A DNA stretch of 53,031 bases from Candidatus Iainarchaeum sp. (GTDB lineage Archaea > Iainarchaeota > Iainarchaeia > Iainarchaeales > GCA-2688035), in assembly GCA_017610175.1 (NCBI GenBank), contig JAFCCO010000010.1:1-53031 (forward strand), in the 5' to 3' direction. Positions 40,786-49,129 of the stretch are shown here, piece by piece. The notes beneath the pieces are model-generated. The model saw only the letters and a program-made list of their open reading frames with translations. It was not told the origin of the DNA and ran no database searches. Position numbers and translations under genes: made by a program. Every line of letters begins with the position of its first letter. Position 1 is the stretch's first letter.

Positions 40786-41409
40786 ATGGTTGAGGGAAGG
40801 AAAAAGGAAAGTATTGACGATTTGATGAAGCTTCTTGACCCGAAGAGAAAGCTCGATGTACTGGTAACAAAAACATTTGAACTTTTGCCCAAAGGATTCT
40901 GCATAATCCTTGTTGAAAACATGTCAAACTACAACACAATCAATACGCGTGTTGCAAAATACTTTGTTGACAAGGGAATGCACGGAATCTATGTGACCGT
41001 AAACAAGAACATAGATGAGCTTGTTAACGCCCTTGAACAGGAAAAAGTTAATATTGAGGGAATTCAGTTCATTGACACGGTGACAAAGATGGCAAGTGAC
41101 AATGAACGGGAGGGCCCGAATTTTTATTACCTTGACTCCCCAAAAGACATGCTTGGCTTAAGTGTGACGGTTGAAAAGGCAATGGCTGCCGTTAAGTCAA
41201 AGGAAAAATTTCTCATTCTTGATTCATTAACAACACTTCTTGTGTACAACAAAGAGGGTTCGGTTGACAAGTTTGTGCACTCGCTTGCAAGCAAGGTTAA
41301 GGCCTGGAATGCAAACGGGGTGTTCATTTTGATGGACACAGCAGACAAGCAAACAATAAGCACTCTTGCGCAGTTTTGTGACGAGGTTGTAAAATTCAGG
41401 ACAACTTGA
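40786..41409 (+). CDS. KaiC-like protein 3, lacking the P-loop
   Basis: 207 residues. The strand order matches KaiC-like proteins (G-F-C-I-I-L-V-E-N, I-Y-V-T-V-N-K, F-L-I-L-D-S-L, G-V-F-I-L-M-D-T), but the Walker A position reads E-N-M-S-N-Y-N and has no Gly-Lys-Ser/Thr. It is therefore predicted not to hydrolyse ATP, and may act as a subunit or receptor for the two active paralogues. ATG 40786 is chosen. The 3' end overlaps the convergent coiled-coil gene by 14 bases. Confidence 0.75.
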   Translation: MVEGRKKESIDDLMKLLDPKRKLDVLVTKTFELLPKGFCIILVENMSNYNTINTRVAKYFVDKGMHGIYVTVNKNIDELVNALEQEKVNIEGIQFIDTVTKMASDNEREGPNFYYLDSPKDMLGLSVTVEKAMAAVKSKEKFLILDSLTTLLVYNKEGSVDKFVHSLASKVKAWNANGVFILMDTADKQTISTLAQFCDEVVKFRTT

Positions 41410-42688
41410 TTTTGACTTCCTGCCCCGATATTTTTGAAAGCAGGTTCTCCGACTCATTCAAAAATTCAGAAAGCTCTTTATCCCGCTCTTTTAGCAAACT
41501 ATTGCCTCGCTCCGCTGCTTTCCCAATGGGTTCTCGTTCCCTTTCCTTGCCCAAAATAATTTTTTCAAGGGCGTTTGCCTCTGCAACGGCTTTGTTTGCA
41601 TGGATTTCACGGTCGATTGCGTTAATTGCGGCATCAATTTCATTGAACTCCCAAAAAACCTTTGAAAAAAAGTTGAATGCAAGCAGCTCATTTATTGCCG
41701 CAATTTTTTTCTCCCGTTCCTTTTCCTTCAGCTCAACCGCGCCACTTTCAACAGCACTCTTAAGCTCCTGCAAAAGCTCCTTAATCAATTCTCCCTTTGG
41801 GTCTTTTTTGAGCAGCTGCAGGGGGTTTCTTTCAAGCTGCTCTAACGCCTGCTTTAACTCTGCCCTGATTATGATGCGTTTGCTTGAAACAGCCCCCAAA
41901 AAGCGCTTAAGCGGCTTGTCGATTGCGGAAATAAGCGAAACAAGCTCTGTTTTTTTTCCCTGCCTTGAGTTTGCAAGCTCTGCCTTCTTTTCCTCAAGCA
42001 AGTCAAGCTCTCTGAATTTGTCTGATTCCCTAAGTTCCGCAAGCTTTTTTGCAAGCGACTTTTCCTCAGCCCCAACCTTTTCAAGCGCCTTTTTTGAATC
42101 TGCCTTTGCCTTCTCGGATTCCGCAATTTTTGCCCGCGATTCATTGATTTCCTTTGCAAGCTCTTTGATGCGTGTTTCCGCAAAAACAGATTCAGAGTGC
42201 TCCAGAATTTCACCAAGCTGCTTTAGCTCTTCATTAAGTTCCTTGAACAGCTTGCCCATTTTCTTCATATTTTCCTTCAGGTAAATTCCTGTGTAAGCAA
42301 TGCTTTTTCCGCCCCGCGAAACTTCCTTTGTTATCTCATTCCTTGCCCTTTCAGTGTATTTCTTTGCGGAAGCGGCATCAATTGAGGCAGGCGGAGCGAT
42401 TTTGTCAAAAAGGGTTGACAGCTTTGAAACAGCCTGTTCCTTTGAGGTTCCCACAATTTTCTTAAGCCTTACATTTCCCCCGTCAACACTGCTTTGCTTA
42501 ATCTGCTTGATTTCCTGCCTTGCCTCGCCAATTATGTGCTTTATCTGGCTGAAGCTGTTTGCAATAGCCCTTTCCGCATTTTCCCTGCTTTTGGCCGCAT
42601 TCTTCTCCGCAAATTCAGGCATGTCTTCAAGGGCAATTTCCTTCTTTGCCCTCTTCTTTTCCCCTAAAAGCTTGCTCCAAAAACCCAT
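41396..42688 (-). CDS. Long coiled-coil protein (430 aa)
   Basis: Almost entirely helical and rich in Glu, Lys, Ala and Leu with heptad spacing, strongest at about residues 150-260 and 300-430. The N-terminus begins M-G-F-W-S-K-L-L-G-E-K-K, an amphipathic basic stretch that might touch the membrane. No enzyme motif. Such proteins serve as cytoskeletal, chromosome or membrane scaffolds; here the function is unknown. Its antisense strand carries a long false frame because of the Glu/Lys bias. Confidence 0.85.
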   Translation of the reverse strand: MGFWSKLLGEKKRAKKEIALEDMPEFAEKNAAKSRENAERAIANSFSQIKHIIGEARQEIKQIKQSSVDGGNVRLKKIVGTSKEQAVSKLSTLFDKIAPPASIDAASAKKYTERARNEITKEVSRGGKSIAYTGIYLKENMKKMGKLFKELNEELKQLGEILEHSESVFAETRIKELAKEINESRAKIAESEKAKADSKKALEKVGAEEKSLAKKLAELRESDKFRELDLLEEKKAELANSRQGKKTELVSLISAIDKPLKRFLGAVSSKRIIIRAELKQALEQLERNPLQLLKKDPKGELIKELLQELKSAVESGAVELKEKEREKKIAAINELLAFNFFSKVFWEFNEIDAAINAIDREIHANKAVAEANALEKIILGKEREREPIGKAAERGNSLLKERDKELSEFLNESENLLSKISGQEVKIKLS

Positions 42689-42785
42689 GTTTAAATTAAT
42701 GCAGCCAGATTATTTAAACAAATGGATTAGTGGAAAACAGCACTATGCAAAGTGCTTTAAATATCTCGGAGCCCAATCAATTTGA

Positions 42786-43445
42786 ATGATTGACTTTGAC
42801 AAAATGATTGACAACCACATTGCGCGCGAATTCCGCGCAAAAACTGTGGGGCGGTACTACCCGAGCGAGATTGGGGGCTGCATTAGAAAGGTCTGGTACG
42901 GCTACAAGCACCCGCTGCAGGTAAAGCCGGATTTGGCAAAAATATTCAGGCTCGGCGACATAATGCACGATTTTGTCGTGGATGTTTTAAAAAGTGAGAA
43001 AAATACAAATGTTGAGCTGCTTAAAAGCGAGTTCCCCTTCAAGCTTGAGGGAGACGGTTTCCTAATTTCAGGCAGGGTGGACGACTTAATTATTGTGAAC
43101 GAAAGCGGAAAAAGCTGGATTGTGGAGGTTAAAAGCACAAAGAGCGTTGATTACATAAAAGAACCCGACCCAAAATATGTTACACAACTGCAGCTTTACC
43201 TGCATGCGACAGGAATCCACAACGGAATGATTCTCTACGTTGACAAAACAAACCTGAAAAGCAAGATATTTGTGGAAAACTATGATCCTGCAAAGGCCGC
43301 AGATGCGCTTGAAAGGTTTTCACAGCTTCACCAGCTCTTAACCCAAAATCTTTTGCCTGTTGCCGAGGCAAAGAAGAAGGACTCAACCGCCTGGCTATGC
43401 AACTACTGTGAGTATTCAGATAAATGCGGCAAAAACGAAGAGTAA
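42786..43445 (+). CDS. Cas4-like PD-(D/E)XK nuclease
   Basis: 219 residues. The nuclease core has G-R-V-D-D (Asp99), E114-V-K116 and Q-L-Q-L-Y-L-H-A (the QxxxY motif). Four Cys ligands fit the Cas4 [4Fe-4S] cluster: Cys32 in G-G-C-I-R-K and three in L-C-N-Y-C-E-Y-S-D-K-C. It resembles archaeal Cas4/RecB-like exonucleases. No cas genes or CRISPR repeats are nearby, so a DNA repair or replication role is more likely than adaptation. Confidence 0.88.
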   Translation: MIDFDKMIDNHIAREFRAKTVGRYYPSEIGGCIRKVWYGYKHPLQVKPDLAKIFRLGDIMHDFVVDVLKSEKNTNVELLKSEFPFKLEGDGFLISGRVDDLIIVNESGKSWIVEVKSTKSVDYIKEPDPKYVTQLQLYLHATGIHNGMILYVDKTNLKSKIFVENYDPAKAADALERFSQLHQLLTQNLLPVAEAKKKDSTAWLCNYCEYSDKCGKNEE

Positions 43446-43505
43446 CTTCTACATAATCCTTTTGTTTTTAAAACACATTTCCCCCTATTTAAATCAGGTG
43501 CTTCA

Positions 43506-44570
43506 ATGGAAATAAAGCAATTTTTGAAGGAAAAAAAGCCGCTCATAGATGCGGAAATGGAGAAGGTCTTTCCCCGAAAAGCATCCAGGGGATGGCTTGA
43601 TTTTGCGCTTGGAACGGCAGCTTATGCCTATGATTCGGAAACAATCACAAAAAGCATGTCTGAACCCATCTGGGAGTACCTTGATCGGGGCGGAAAAAGA
43701 TGGCGCCCAGGGCTTTGCCTGCTTGCGTGCGCAGCAGTTTCAGGTTCTGAAGAAAAAGCACTTCCCTTCTCAACAATTGTTGAGCTTGTTCACACTGGAA
43801 CGCTTTGCTGTGACGACGTGGAAGACGACAGCAAGCTTAGGCGGGGGAAACCGTGCATGCACCTTATTCACGGAGTGGACATTGCAGTAAACAACGGATG
43901 CGCACTTTATTTTATCCCGCTAACAATTCTTTACAGAAACACCGAAAACATTTCTCAGGAGCAGATTGTAAAAATTTACAACCTCTACGGCGAGGAAATG
44001 CTTCGCGTTTCAACAGGCCAGGCAATGGATATACTCTGGCACAAGGGAAACAAGGAAGACATTTCCGAACAGGAGTATTTGCAGATGGTTGCCTACAAAA
44101 CAGGCGTTCTAGCGCGCTTTGCCGCAAGGCTTGGGGCAATAATCGGAAACGCTTCCCCTGAACAAATCGAAGCGCTTGGAAAGTTTGGGGAGGCAATCGG
44201 AGTTGGTTTCCAAATTCAGGACGACCTCCTTGAATTGACCGGAGAGGAATTCAAGAAGGGAAAGGGATCAGCGGGCGGGGACATTCACGAGGGCAAGCGA
44301 AGCCTTCTGGTAATAAAAACACTTGCCACAGCAGTACCTGTTGACAAAAAAAGGCTTCTTGAAATCCTCAACAGGCACACAACCGATGAGAAAGAAATTG
44401 TAGAGGCAGTTGAACTTATTAAAAAGTACGGCGCAATAGAGTACGCTGCAAAGAGGGCTAAGGAAATTGTTGAAGCCTCCTGGAAAGAGCTTGACAAGGC
44501 ACTGCCTGAATCGGGCGCAAAAGCCACTCTGAAAAGCCTTGCAGACTACTGCACCGAAAGGCAGATTTGA
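43506..44570 (+). CDS. Prenyl diphosphate synthase (GGPP/FPP type)
   Basis: 354 residues, all-alpha fold. It condenses isopentenyl units to make the C15-C20 chains of archaeal lipids. The first Asp-rich motif is D103-D-V-E-D107, followed by R-R-G-K-P. The second is D239-D-L-L-E, with Glu in place of the usual final Asp. G-G-K-R-W-R-P binds diphosphate near the N-terminus. An A/T box (CCTATTTAAAT) about 25 bases ahead supports the ATG. Product length cannot be told by eye. Confidence 0.92.
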   Translation: MEIKQFLKEKKPLIDAEMEKVFPRKASRGWLDFALGTAAYAYDSETITKSMSEPIWEYLDRGGKRWRPGLCLLACAAVSGSEEKALPFSTIVELVHTGTLCCDDVEDDSKLRRGKPCMHLIHGVDIAVNNGCALYFIPLTILYRNTENISQEQIVKIYNLYGEEMLRVSTGQAMDILWHKGNKEDISEQEYLQMVAYKTGVLARFAARLGAIIGNASPEQIEALGKFGEAIGVGFQIQDDLLELTGEEFKKGKGSAGGDIHEGKRSLLVIKTLATAVPVDKKRLLEILNRHTTDEKEIVEAVELIKKYGAIEYAAKRAKEIVEASWKELDKALPESGAKATLKSLADYCTERQI

Positions 44571-44625
44571 AGGCGTCTGGAGGAATTAAAACAAAAAAGC
44601 GCTTGCGCGAAAGCCAAGCAAAATT

Positions 44626-44630
44626 GGAGG
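44626..44630 (+). promoter_or_regulatory. Ribosome-binding site for the 44639 start
   Basis: GGAGG lies eight bases ahead of ATG 44639 and decides that start against an in-frame TTG at 44567. Confidence 0.7.
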
Positions 44631-44638
44631 AAAAGAAC

Positions 44639-45037
44639 ATGAAAATTCCCGAAAACATCCAGAAAACAATTTCAACGCAGGACCTGCATCTCATTGCGAC
44701 AGCCGATTTGGCCGGAAAGCCAAATTTGATTTATGTAAAGTTTCTCAAGGTTTACAACGACCGGCAATTGCTGATTGCAAACAACAAGTTTTTCAAAACC
44801 CAGAAAAATCTTGCCGCAAACCCTAAAATGTCAGTCCTTGTTTTGGACAAGGAAACCGGAAAATCATACCAGCTAAAGGGCGGTACCGAAACCCACGGGG
44901 ACGGCAGTGTTTTTGAAGACTGCGCAAAATGGGTTGGGGAAGAGAGGATTAAGGAATCCAAGCCCGAAATGGTCCCAAAGGCAGCAGTGGTTTTGAGCGT
45001 TGAAGAAATCTACTGCGGTGCAAAAAAAATAGAATAA
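44639..45037 (+). CDS. Pyridoxamine 5'-phosphate oxidase-like FMN-binding protein
   Basis: 132 residues, a split-barrel flavin fold. The order of strands T-A-D-L-A-G-K-P-N, F-L-K-V-Y-N-D-R-Q-L-L-I-A-N, and K-T-Q-K-N-L-A-A-N-P-K-M-S-V-L-V is characteristic of this superfamily. True PdxH residues for the vitamin B6 product are not obvious, so it may be a general flavin reductase or F420/heme-type relative. It starts 68 bases after the prenyl synthase and may be co-transcribed. Confidence 0.82.
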   Translation: MKIPENIQKTISTQDLHLIATADLAGKPNLIYVKFLKVYNDRQLLIANNKFFKTQKNLAANPKMSVLVLDKETGKSYQLKGGTETHGDGSVFEDCAKWVGEERIKESKPEMVPKAAVVLSVEEIYCGAKKIE

Positions 45038-45080
45038 AATTAAAAAAAAAGAAATAAAAGAAAAGGGAATTTTTTCCCCT
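45038..45080. terminator. Bidirectional terminator between convergent genes
   Basis: AAAGGG and CCCTTT (about 45062-45082) form a hairpin with an A/T loop, flanked by long A-runs on the plus strand that read as T-tracts for the ppdK transcript on the minus strand. Confidence 0.55.
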
Positions 45081-47726
45081 TTACTTTTTCTGCTTGTCCT
45101 TGATTGCCGCCTGCGCTGCCGCAAGCCTTGCAATTGGAACCCTGTATGGTGAGCAGGAAACTTCGTTGAGACCAATTCTGTGGCAGAATTCAACCGACCT
45201 TGGCTCTCCGCCATGCTCTCCGCAAATTCCAATCTCTATGTCTTTGTTGGTCTTTCTTGCCTTCTCAATGCAGATTTGCATCAGCTTTCCCACGCCTTCC
45301 TGATCAATGCTCTGGAACGGGTCCCTTGCATAAATTCCCATTTCAACGTATGGTGCAAGGAACTTTCCTGCGTCGTCCCTTGAGAAACCACAGGTCATCT
45401 GTGTCAGGTCGTTTGTTCCGAATGAGAGGAACTCAGCTTCCTTTGCGATTTCGTCGGCTGTGAGCGCTGCCCTTGGAACCTCAATCATTGTTCCAACGCG
45501 GTAGTGCACTTTTCCCTCTGCCCCGGTTTCCTTTGCCATCTTTCCAACAAGGGCCTTTATTTTTGTGAATTCCTCAAGCTTCCCGATTAGTGGAACCTCG
45601 ATTTCAGGAATCGGCTTCTTGCCCGCTTCCTTAACTTCGAGTGCTGCTTCAAAGATTGCCCTTATCTGCATCTCGTTGATTTCAGGGAACACGACTCCGA
45701 GCCTGCATCCCCTAAATCCAAGCATTGGGTTGAATTCGTGAAGCTCTGCGATTTTCGCCTTGAGCTTGTCAACGGCAACACCCATGTCTTTTGAGAGTGC
45801 CTCAATTTCCTCGTTTTCCTTTGGCAGGAATTCGTGGAGTGGCGGGTCAAGCAGCCTTATAATGACCGGAAGGCCGTCCATTGCCTCGAAAATTCCCTTG
45901 AAGTCGCTCTTCTGGAATGGAAGCAGCTTGTCCAAAGCCTTCTTTCTGCCCTCGAGGTTTTCTGAGAGAATCATTTCCCTTACGGCCATGATTCTTTCCC
46001 CTTCAAAGAACATGTGCTCTGTTCTGCAAAGCCCAATTCCTTCAGCCCCAAACCCTCTTGCAAGTTTTGCGTCCTTTGGGGTGTCTGCGTTTGTTTTCAC
46101 TTTAAGGGTTCTGAAACCGTCTGCCCAGCCCATGAGCTTTGAAAAGTCTCCGCTAAGTTCTGCCTCAACAAGCGGTATTTCTCCCTGGAAAACCTGTCCT
46201 GTTCCACCATCAAGTGAAATCTTGTCCATCTCTTTGAATACAAGCCCGTCTTTTGTCTTCATTTCTCCGGCCTTTTCATCAATTGAGATGTCTCCTGCTC
46301 CTGCAACACAGGGCTTTCCCATTCCTCTTGCAACAACAGCCGCGTGCGAAGTTGCTCCGCCTCTTGCGGTGAGAATTCCCTTTGCTGCGTGCATTCCCTC
46401 AATGTCGTCAGGGCTTGTTTCAAGCCTTACGAGGATGAGTTTTTCCTTTGGGTTTTCCTCAATCATTGCCTTTGCCTTTTCAGCCGTGAAAACGATTTTT
46501 CCAACTGCTGCTCCGGGGCTTGCGTTGATTCCCTTTGTTATAACATGTGCTGCCTTTACTGCGACCTGGTCAAGCTGCTTGTGGAGAAGCTGGTCAAGCT
46601 GTTCAGGCTTTACCTTGAGAACGGCCTCTTCCTTTGAAATAAGCCCCTCTTTCTCCATGTCAACCGCAATCTTTATGGCTGCCTGAGCTGTTCTCTTTCC
46701 GTTTCTTGTCTGCAGCAGGTAAAGCTTTTTGTCCTCGATTGTGAACTCAAAGTCCTGCAAATCCTTGTAGTGGTTTTCAAGCGTGTCGTATATTTTGAGA
46801 AGTTCCTCGTACACGTCAGGCAGAACATCTTTCATGCTGTCAACAGGTTTAGGGGTCCTAATTCCTGCAACAACGTCTTCTCCCTGTGCGTCAATCAAGA
46901 ATTCCCCATAGTGCTCTTTCTTTCCTGTTGCGGGGTTTCTTGTAAATGAGACTCCTGTTCCAGAGTCCTGGCCCATGTTTCCAAAAACCATTGCCTGAAC
47001 GTTGACTCCTGTTCCGGCGTCTTTCCTCAAATTGTTGATTCTTCTGTATGCAATAGCCCTTGGGGTGTTCCAGCTTCCGAAAACGGCGTCAATTGACATA
47101 ACAAGCTGTTCCCATGGGTCCTGCGGGAAGTCCTTTCCTGCTTCGCTCATTATAAGTTCCTTGTACTTTGGAATCAAGGCTTTTAGGTCTTCGGCATCAA
47201 GCTCTGTGTCAAACTTTACGCCCTTTGTGTCCTTTGCGTTGTCCAAAATTTCCTCAAACTTTGAGTGCGCAACTTCCATCACGACGTTTCCGAACATTGT
47301 GATAAATCTTCTGTAAGAGTCCCACGCCGCCCTGTCGTTTTTTGTTTTCTTTGCAAATGCAAGAACGCTTTCATCATTCATTCCCAGGTTGAGGATTGTG
47401 TCCATCATTCCCGGCATTGAAACATAGGAACCGGACCTAACCGATACAAAGAGTGGGTTTTCCCCTGCTCCAAGCTTTTTTCCCTGTTCTTTTTCAAGTT
47501 TTTCAAGTTTTGATTTAACCTGTGTTTCAAGTCCCTTGGGCCATTTCTTGCCCTCGTCGTAGAACTCGTTGCAGGCTTCGGTTGAAATAGTGAATCCCTG
47601 TGGAACAGGCAGTCCTGCTTCGGTCATCTCAGCAAGCTGTGCTCCCTTGTTTCCTAGCTTAAACACCCATTCCTGTGTGTTTGCTCCCTTTACTTCGTCA
47701 AATGAGTATACGTATTCCTTTGTCAA
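45081..47726 (-). CDS. ppdK: Pyruvate, phosphate dikinase
   Basis: 881 residues. It reversibly converts pyruvate, ATP and phosphate to PEP, AMP and pyrophosphate, linking glycolysis and gluconeogenesis. N-terminal ATP-grasp domain (V-R-S-G-S near residue 95), the swivelling phosphohistidine domain with G-G-A-T-S-H-A-A-V-V-A-R-G-M-G, and the C-terminal PEP barrel with G-E-H-G-G-E-P-R and S-C-S-P-Y-R-V-P. Length is standard. The TTG start at 47724-47726 follows GAGGTGAG. One-gene unit with a terminator. Common in anaerobes with pyrophosphate-based glycolysis. Confidence 0.96.
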   Translation of the reverse strand: MTKEYVYSFDEVKGANTQEWVFKLGNKGAQLAEMTEAGLPVPQGFTISTEACNEFYDEGKKWPKGLETQVKSKLEKLEKEQGKKLGAGENPLFVSVRSGSYVSMPGMMDTILNLGMNDESVLAFAKKTKNDRAAWDSYRRFITMFGNVVMEVAHSKFEEILDNAKDTKGVKFDTELDAEDLKALIPKYKELIMSEAGKDFPQDPWEQLVMSIDAVFGSWNTPRAIAYRRINNLRKDAGTGVNVQAMVFGNMGQDSGTGVSFTRNPATGKKEHYGEFLIDAQGEDVVAGIRTPKPVDSMKDVLPDVYEELLKIYDTLENHYKDLQDFEFTIEDKKLYLLQTRNGKRTAQAAIKIAVDMEKEGLISKEEAVLKVKPEQLDQLLHKQLDQVAVKAAHVITKGINASPGAAVGKIVFTAEKAKAMIEENPKEKLILVRLETSPDDIEGMHAAKGILTARGGATSHAAVVARGMGKPCVAGAGDISIDEKAGEMKTKDGLVFKEMDKISLDGGTGQVFQGEIPLVEAELSGDFSKLMGWADGFRTLKVKTNADTPKDAKLARGFGAEGIGLCRTEHMFFEGERIMAVREMILSENLEGRKKALDKLLPFQKSDFKGIFEAMDGLPVIIRLLDPPLHEFLPKENEEIEALSKDMGVAVDKLKAKIAELHEFNPMLGFRGCRLGVVFPEINEMQIRAIFEAALEVKEAGKKPIPEIEVPLIGKLEEFTKIKALVGKMAKETGAEGKVHYRVGTMIEVPRAALTADEIAKEAEFLSFGTNDLTQMTCGFSRDDAGKFLAPYVEMGIYARDPFQSIDQEGVGKLMQICIEKARKTNKDIEIGICGEHGGEPRSVEFCHRIGLNEVSCSPYRVPIARLAAAQAAIKDKQKK

Positions 47727-47821
47727 AAAAGCTCACCTCTTGTTTTATAGAAAAAAATCGTATTTTCTAATATCAGAATCTGCCCCAGAAAGTGTTTTAA
47801 AACCAACTGAAACCCTTTGAA

Positions 47822-48358
47822 TTAGCGAATCCTGTGCCTTTTAAGTGGCTTTGCCTTCTTTCCGGTATCCCGAAAACCGCTCCAGGACCCTTTCCGCTTT
47901 ACAAACTCCAGTTCCCCGCCTTTCCTAAGCCTTTCAAGAAAGCGCTTTCCTGGCTCAAGAGGCCTGTCGGCAACAATAATTGCGTTTTTTCCGGCCTTTC
48001 TCTTCATCCATCTGAAAAGCTGCAGCGCAGGGCTCACTCCCTTCAATCTTGTATATTTGTGGGTTAATCCCTTTCTTGTCTTAAAATGGAACTCAACAAT
48101 CGGCTCCCCGCCTGGAATTGCCAGCTTTTTGAAGAAAAGCGCACTCATTGGCTCCCCGTTTGCAAGCAAAACCAGCAAATGCCGCTTGGAAGCCTTTCTT
48201 TGCCTAAGGTGCCTTTTTTGAACGGGTGAAACTTCGCTTATTGTTTTCAAAGAGGTTTCAAGAATCCGCTTTTTCTCGGCATCGCTTGCCTTAAAATCCA
48301 GCCCGCCAGGAGTTTTCCATGTTGCAACATCAACAAGCCTGAACTTAACTTCAGCCAT
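47822..48358 (-). CDS. Basic hypothetical protein (178 aa)
   Basis: A soluble protein rich in Lys and Arg, with no Cys cluster or membrane helix. Alternating beta/alpha pattern with H-L-L-V-L-L-A-N-G-E near residue 60 and N-A-I-I-V-A-D-R-P near residue 125. The last 20 residues are strongly basic (K-P-L-K-R-H-R-I-R). It ends 95 bases ahead of the ppdK start and follows thyX by eight bases, so it probably belongs to the thyX transcript. Family unknown; RNA or DNA binding is suggested by charge. Confidence 0.7.
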   Translation of the reverse strand: MAEVKFRLVDVATWKTPGGLDFKASDAEKKRILETSLKTISEVSPVQKRHLRQRKASKRHLLVLLANGEPMSALFFKKLAIPGGEPIVEFHFKTRKGLTHKYTRLKGVSPALQLFRWMKRKAGKNAIIVADRPLEPGKRFLERLRKGGELEFVKRKGSWSGFRDTGKKAKPLKRHRIR

Positions 48359-48365
48359 AATAGAA

Positions 48366-49070
48366 TTAGTTATCTTCCTTTATAATGTCTTTCCTGAGCG
48401 GGTATTTTCCGCAGGACTCCTTTTCAGGGCAGTAGCCAAGCTTTGCGCACTTTGCCCCCGTCTTTCCAAACAGTTCGGGAGCCTCTTTTTTGCAGAGCCT
48501 GAGCATTTCCTGCGCCAGCGCGCGAATTTCCCACTGCGCCCTAGTGCAAAGCCTGTGCTCAAAGAAATTGTACAAGGCCCGCACATTCATTGTGGCAATA
48601 ATCCTTGTCTCGCACGCGTTCGGAAGCAGAAAGCGGGCGTCCTCGGCCGGAACAGCCTTCAGCAGTTCATCGTAAGCCTTCCTTGACTCCTCAATTCCTG
48701 CAAGGAAATTACTGTACGCCTTTTCATCGGCTTTGATTTTTGGCGGGACAACAAAGTTGAATCCCCCCTCTTTAACATACCGTTGGCTTTGCTGGCTGAA
48801 TGATGAAATTCTGTGCCTGACAAGCTGGTGCGAGCAGGCGCGGGAAATTCCCTCAATTGCAAAGGTAAAAGAAGCGTGCTCCAGCGGAGACAAGTGCCCT
48901 GCGTCAACAAGGTGCTTTATCAGCCGCTTTGCATACTCGTCCGAAACCTTTTCCCTCAGTGCCTCAACATCAACCCCTGCATAGCACATGTGCGCCGCAG
49001 TTGCTGCCGTTTTCGCAGGATTCGGAGTGTGCGAAATCAGTTCAACCCTTAATTTTGCTTCCCCCAACAA
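48366..49070 (-). CDS. thyX: Flavin-dependent thymidylate synthase
   Basis: Makes dTMP from dUMP using methylene-folate, FAD and NADPH. The ThyX signature R-H-R-x2-S-x4-S-x-R is at residues 85-97. H-L-S-P-L-E-H-A and N-A-C-E-T-R-I flank it as expected. Length 234 aa includes a C-terminal Cys-rich tail (C-A-K-L-G-Y-C-P-E-K-E-S-C-G-K), seen in some ThyX. The TTG start (49070, or TTG 49067) lies about 30 bases from a palindromic A/T box shared with the next gene. Confidence 0.95.
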   Translation of the reverse strand: MLGEAKLRVELISHTPNPAKTAATAAHMCYAGVDVEALREKVSDEYAKRLIKHLVDAGHLSPLEHASFTFAIEGISRACSHQLVRHRISSFSQQSQRYVKEGGFNFVVPPKIKADEKAYSNFLAGIEESRKAYDELLKAVPAEDARFLLPNACETRIIATMNVRALYNFFEHRLCTRAQWEIRALAQEMLRLCKKEAPELFGKTGAKCAKLGYCPEKESCGKYPLRKDIIKEDN

Positions 49071-49094
49071 ATCACCAGTAAAAAGAAGCTGGAA

Positions 49095-49104
49095 TTTAAT
49101 TAAA
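49095..49104. promoter_or_regulatory. Shared palindromic A/T box (bidirectional promoter)
   Basis: TTTAATTAAA is its own reverse complement. Its centre is 29-30 bases from both the thyX TTG (49070, minus) and ATG 49130 (plus), a spacing that fits leaderless or very short-leader transcripts on both strands. Confidence 0.6.
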
Positions 49105-49129
49105 TACCTTTCTCTGCGCTATTTAATTC

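Noticed and set aside
39349-41409. Archaellum FlaH for the KaiC-like genes
   Set aside because: They are distant from the pilus ATPase, form their own operon, and no archaellum genes are next to them.
41406-42284. 292-codon frame on the plus strand
   Set aside because: Antisense to the Glu/Lys-rich coiled-coil gene; the product is a Ser/Phe-rich string typical of such shadows.
42786-43445. CRISPR-Cas locus around the Cas4-like gene
   Set aside because: No repeat-spacer pattern and no other cas gene was seen within the window.
13405-43456. Shared 14-mer TAACTTCTACATAA after two genes (13405-13418 and 43443-43456)
   Set aside because: A few identical 14-base pairs are expected by chance in 53 kb, and no structure or T-tract accompanies them.
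45760-46686. 308-codon frame on the plus strand
   Set aside because: It is the antisense shadow of ppdK, whose full set of domains is on the minus strand.
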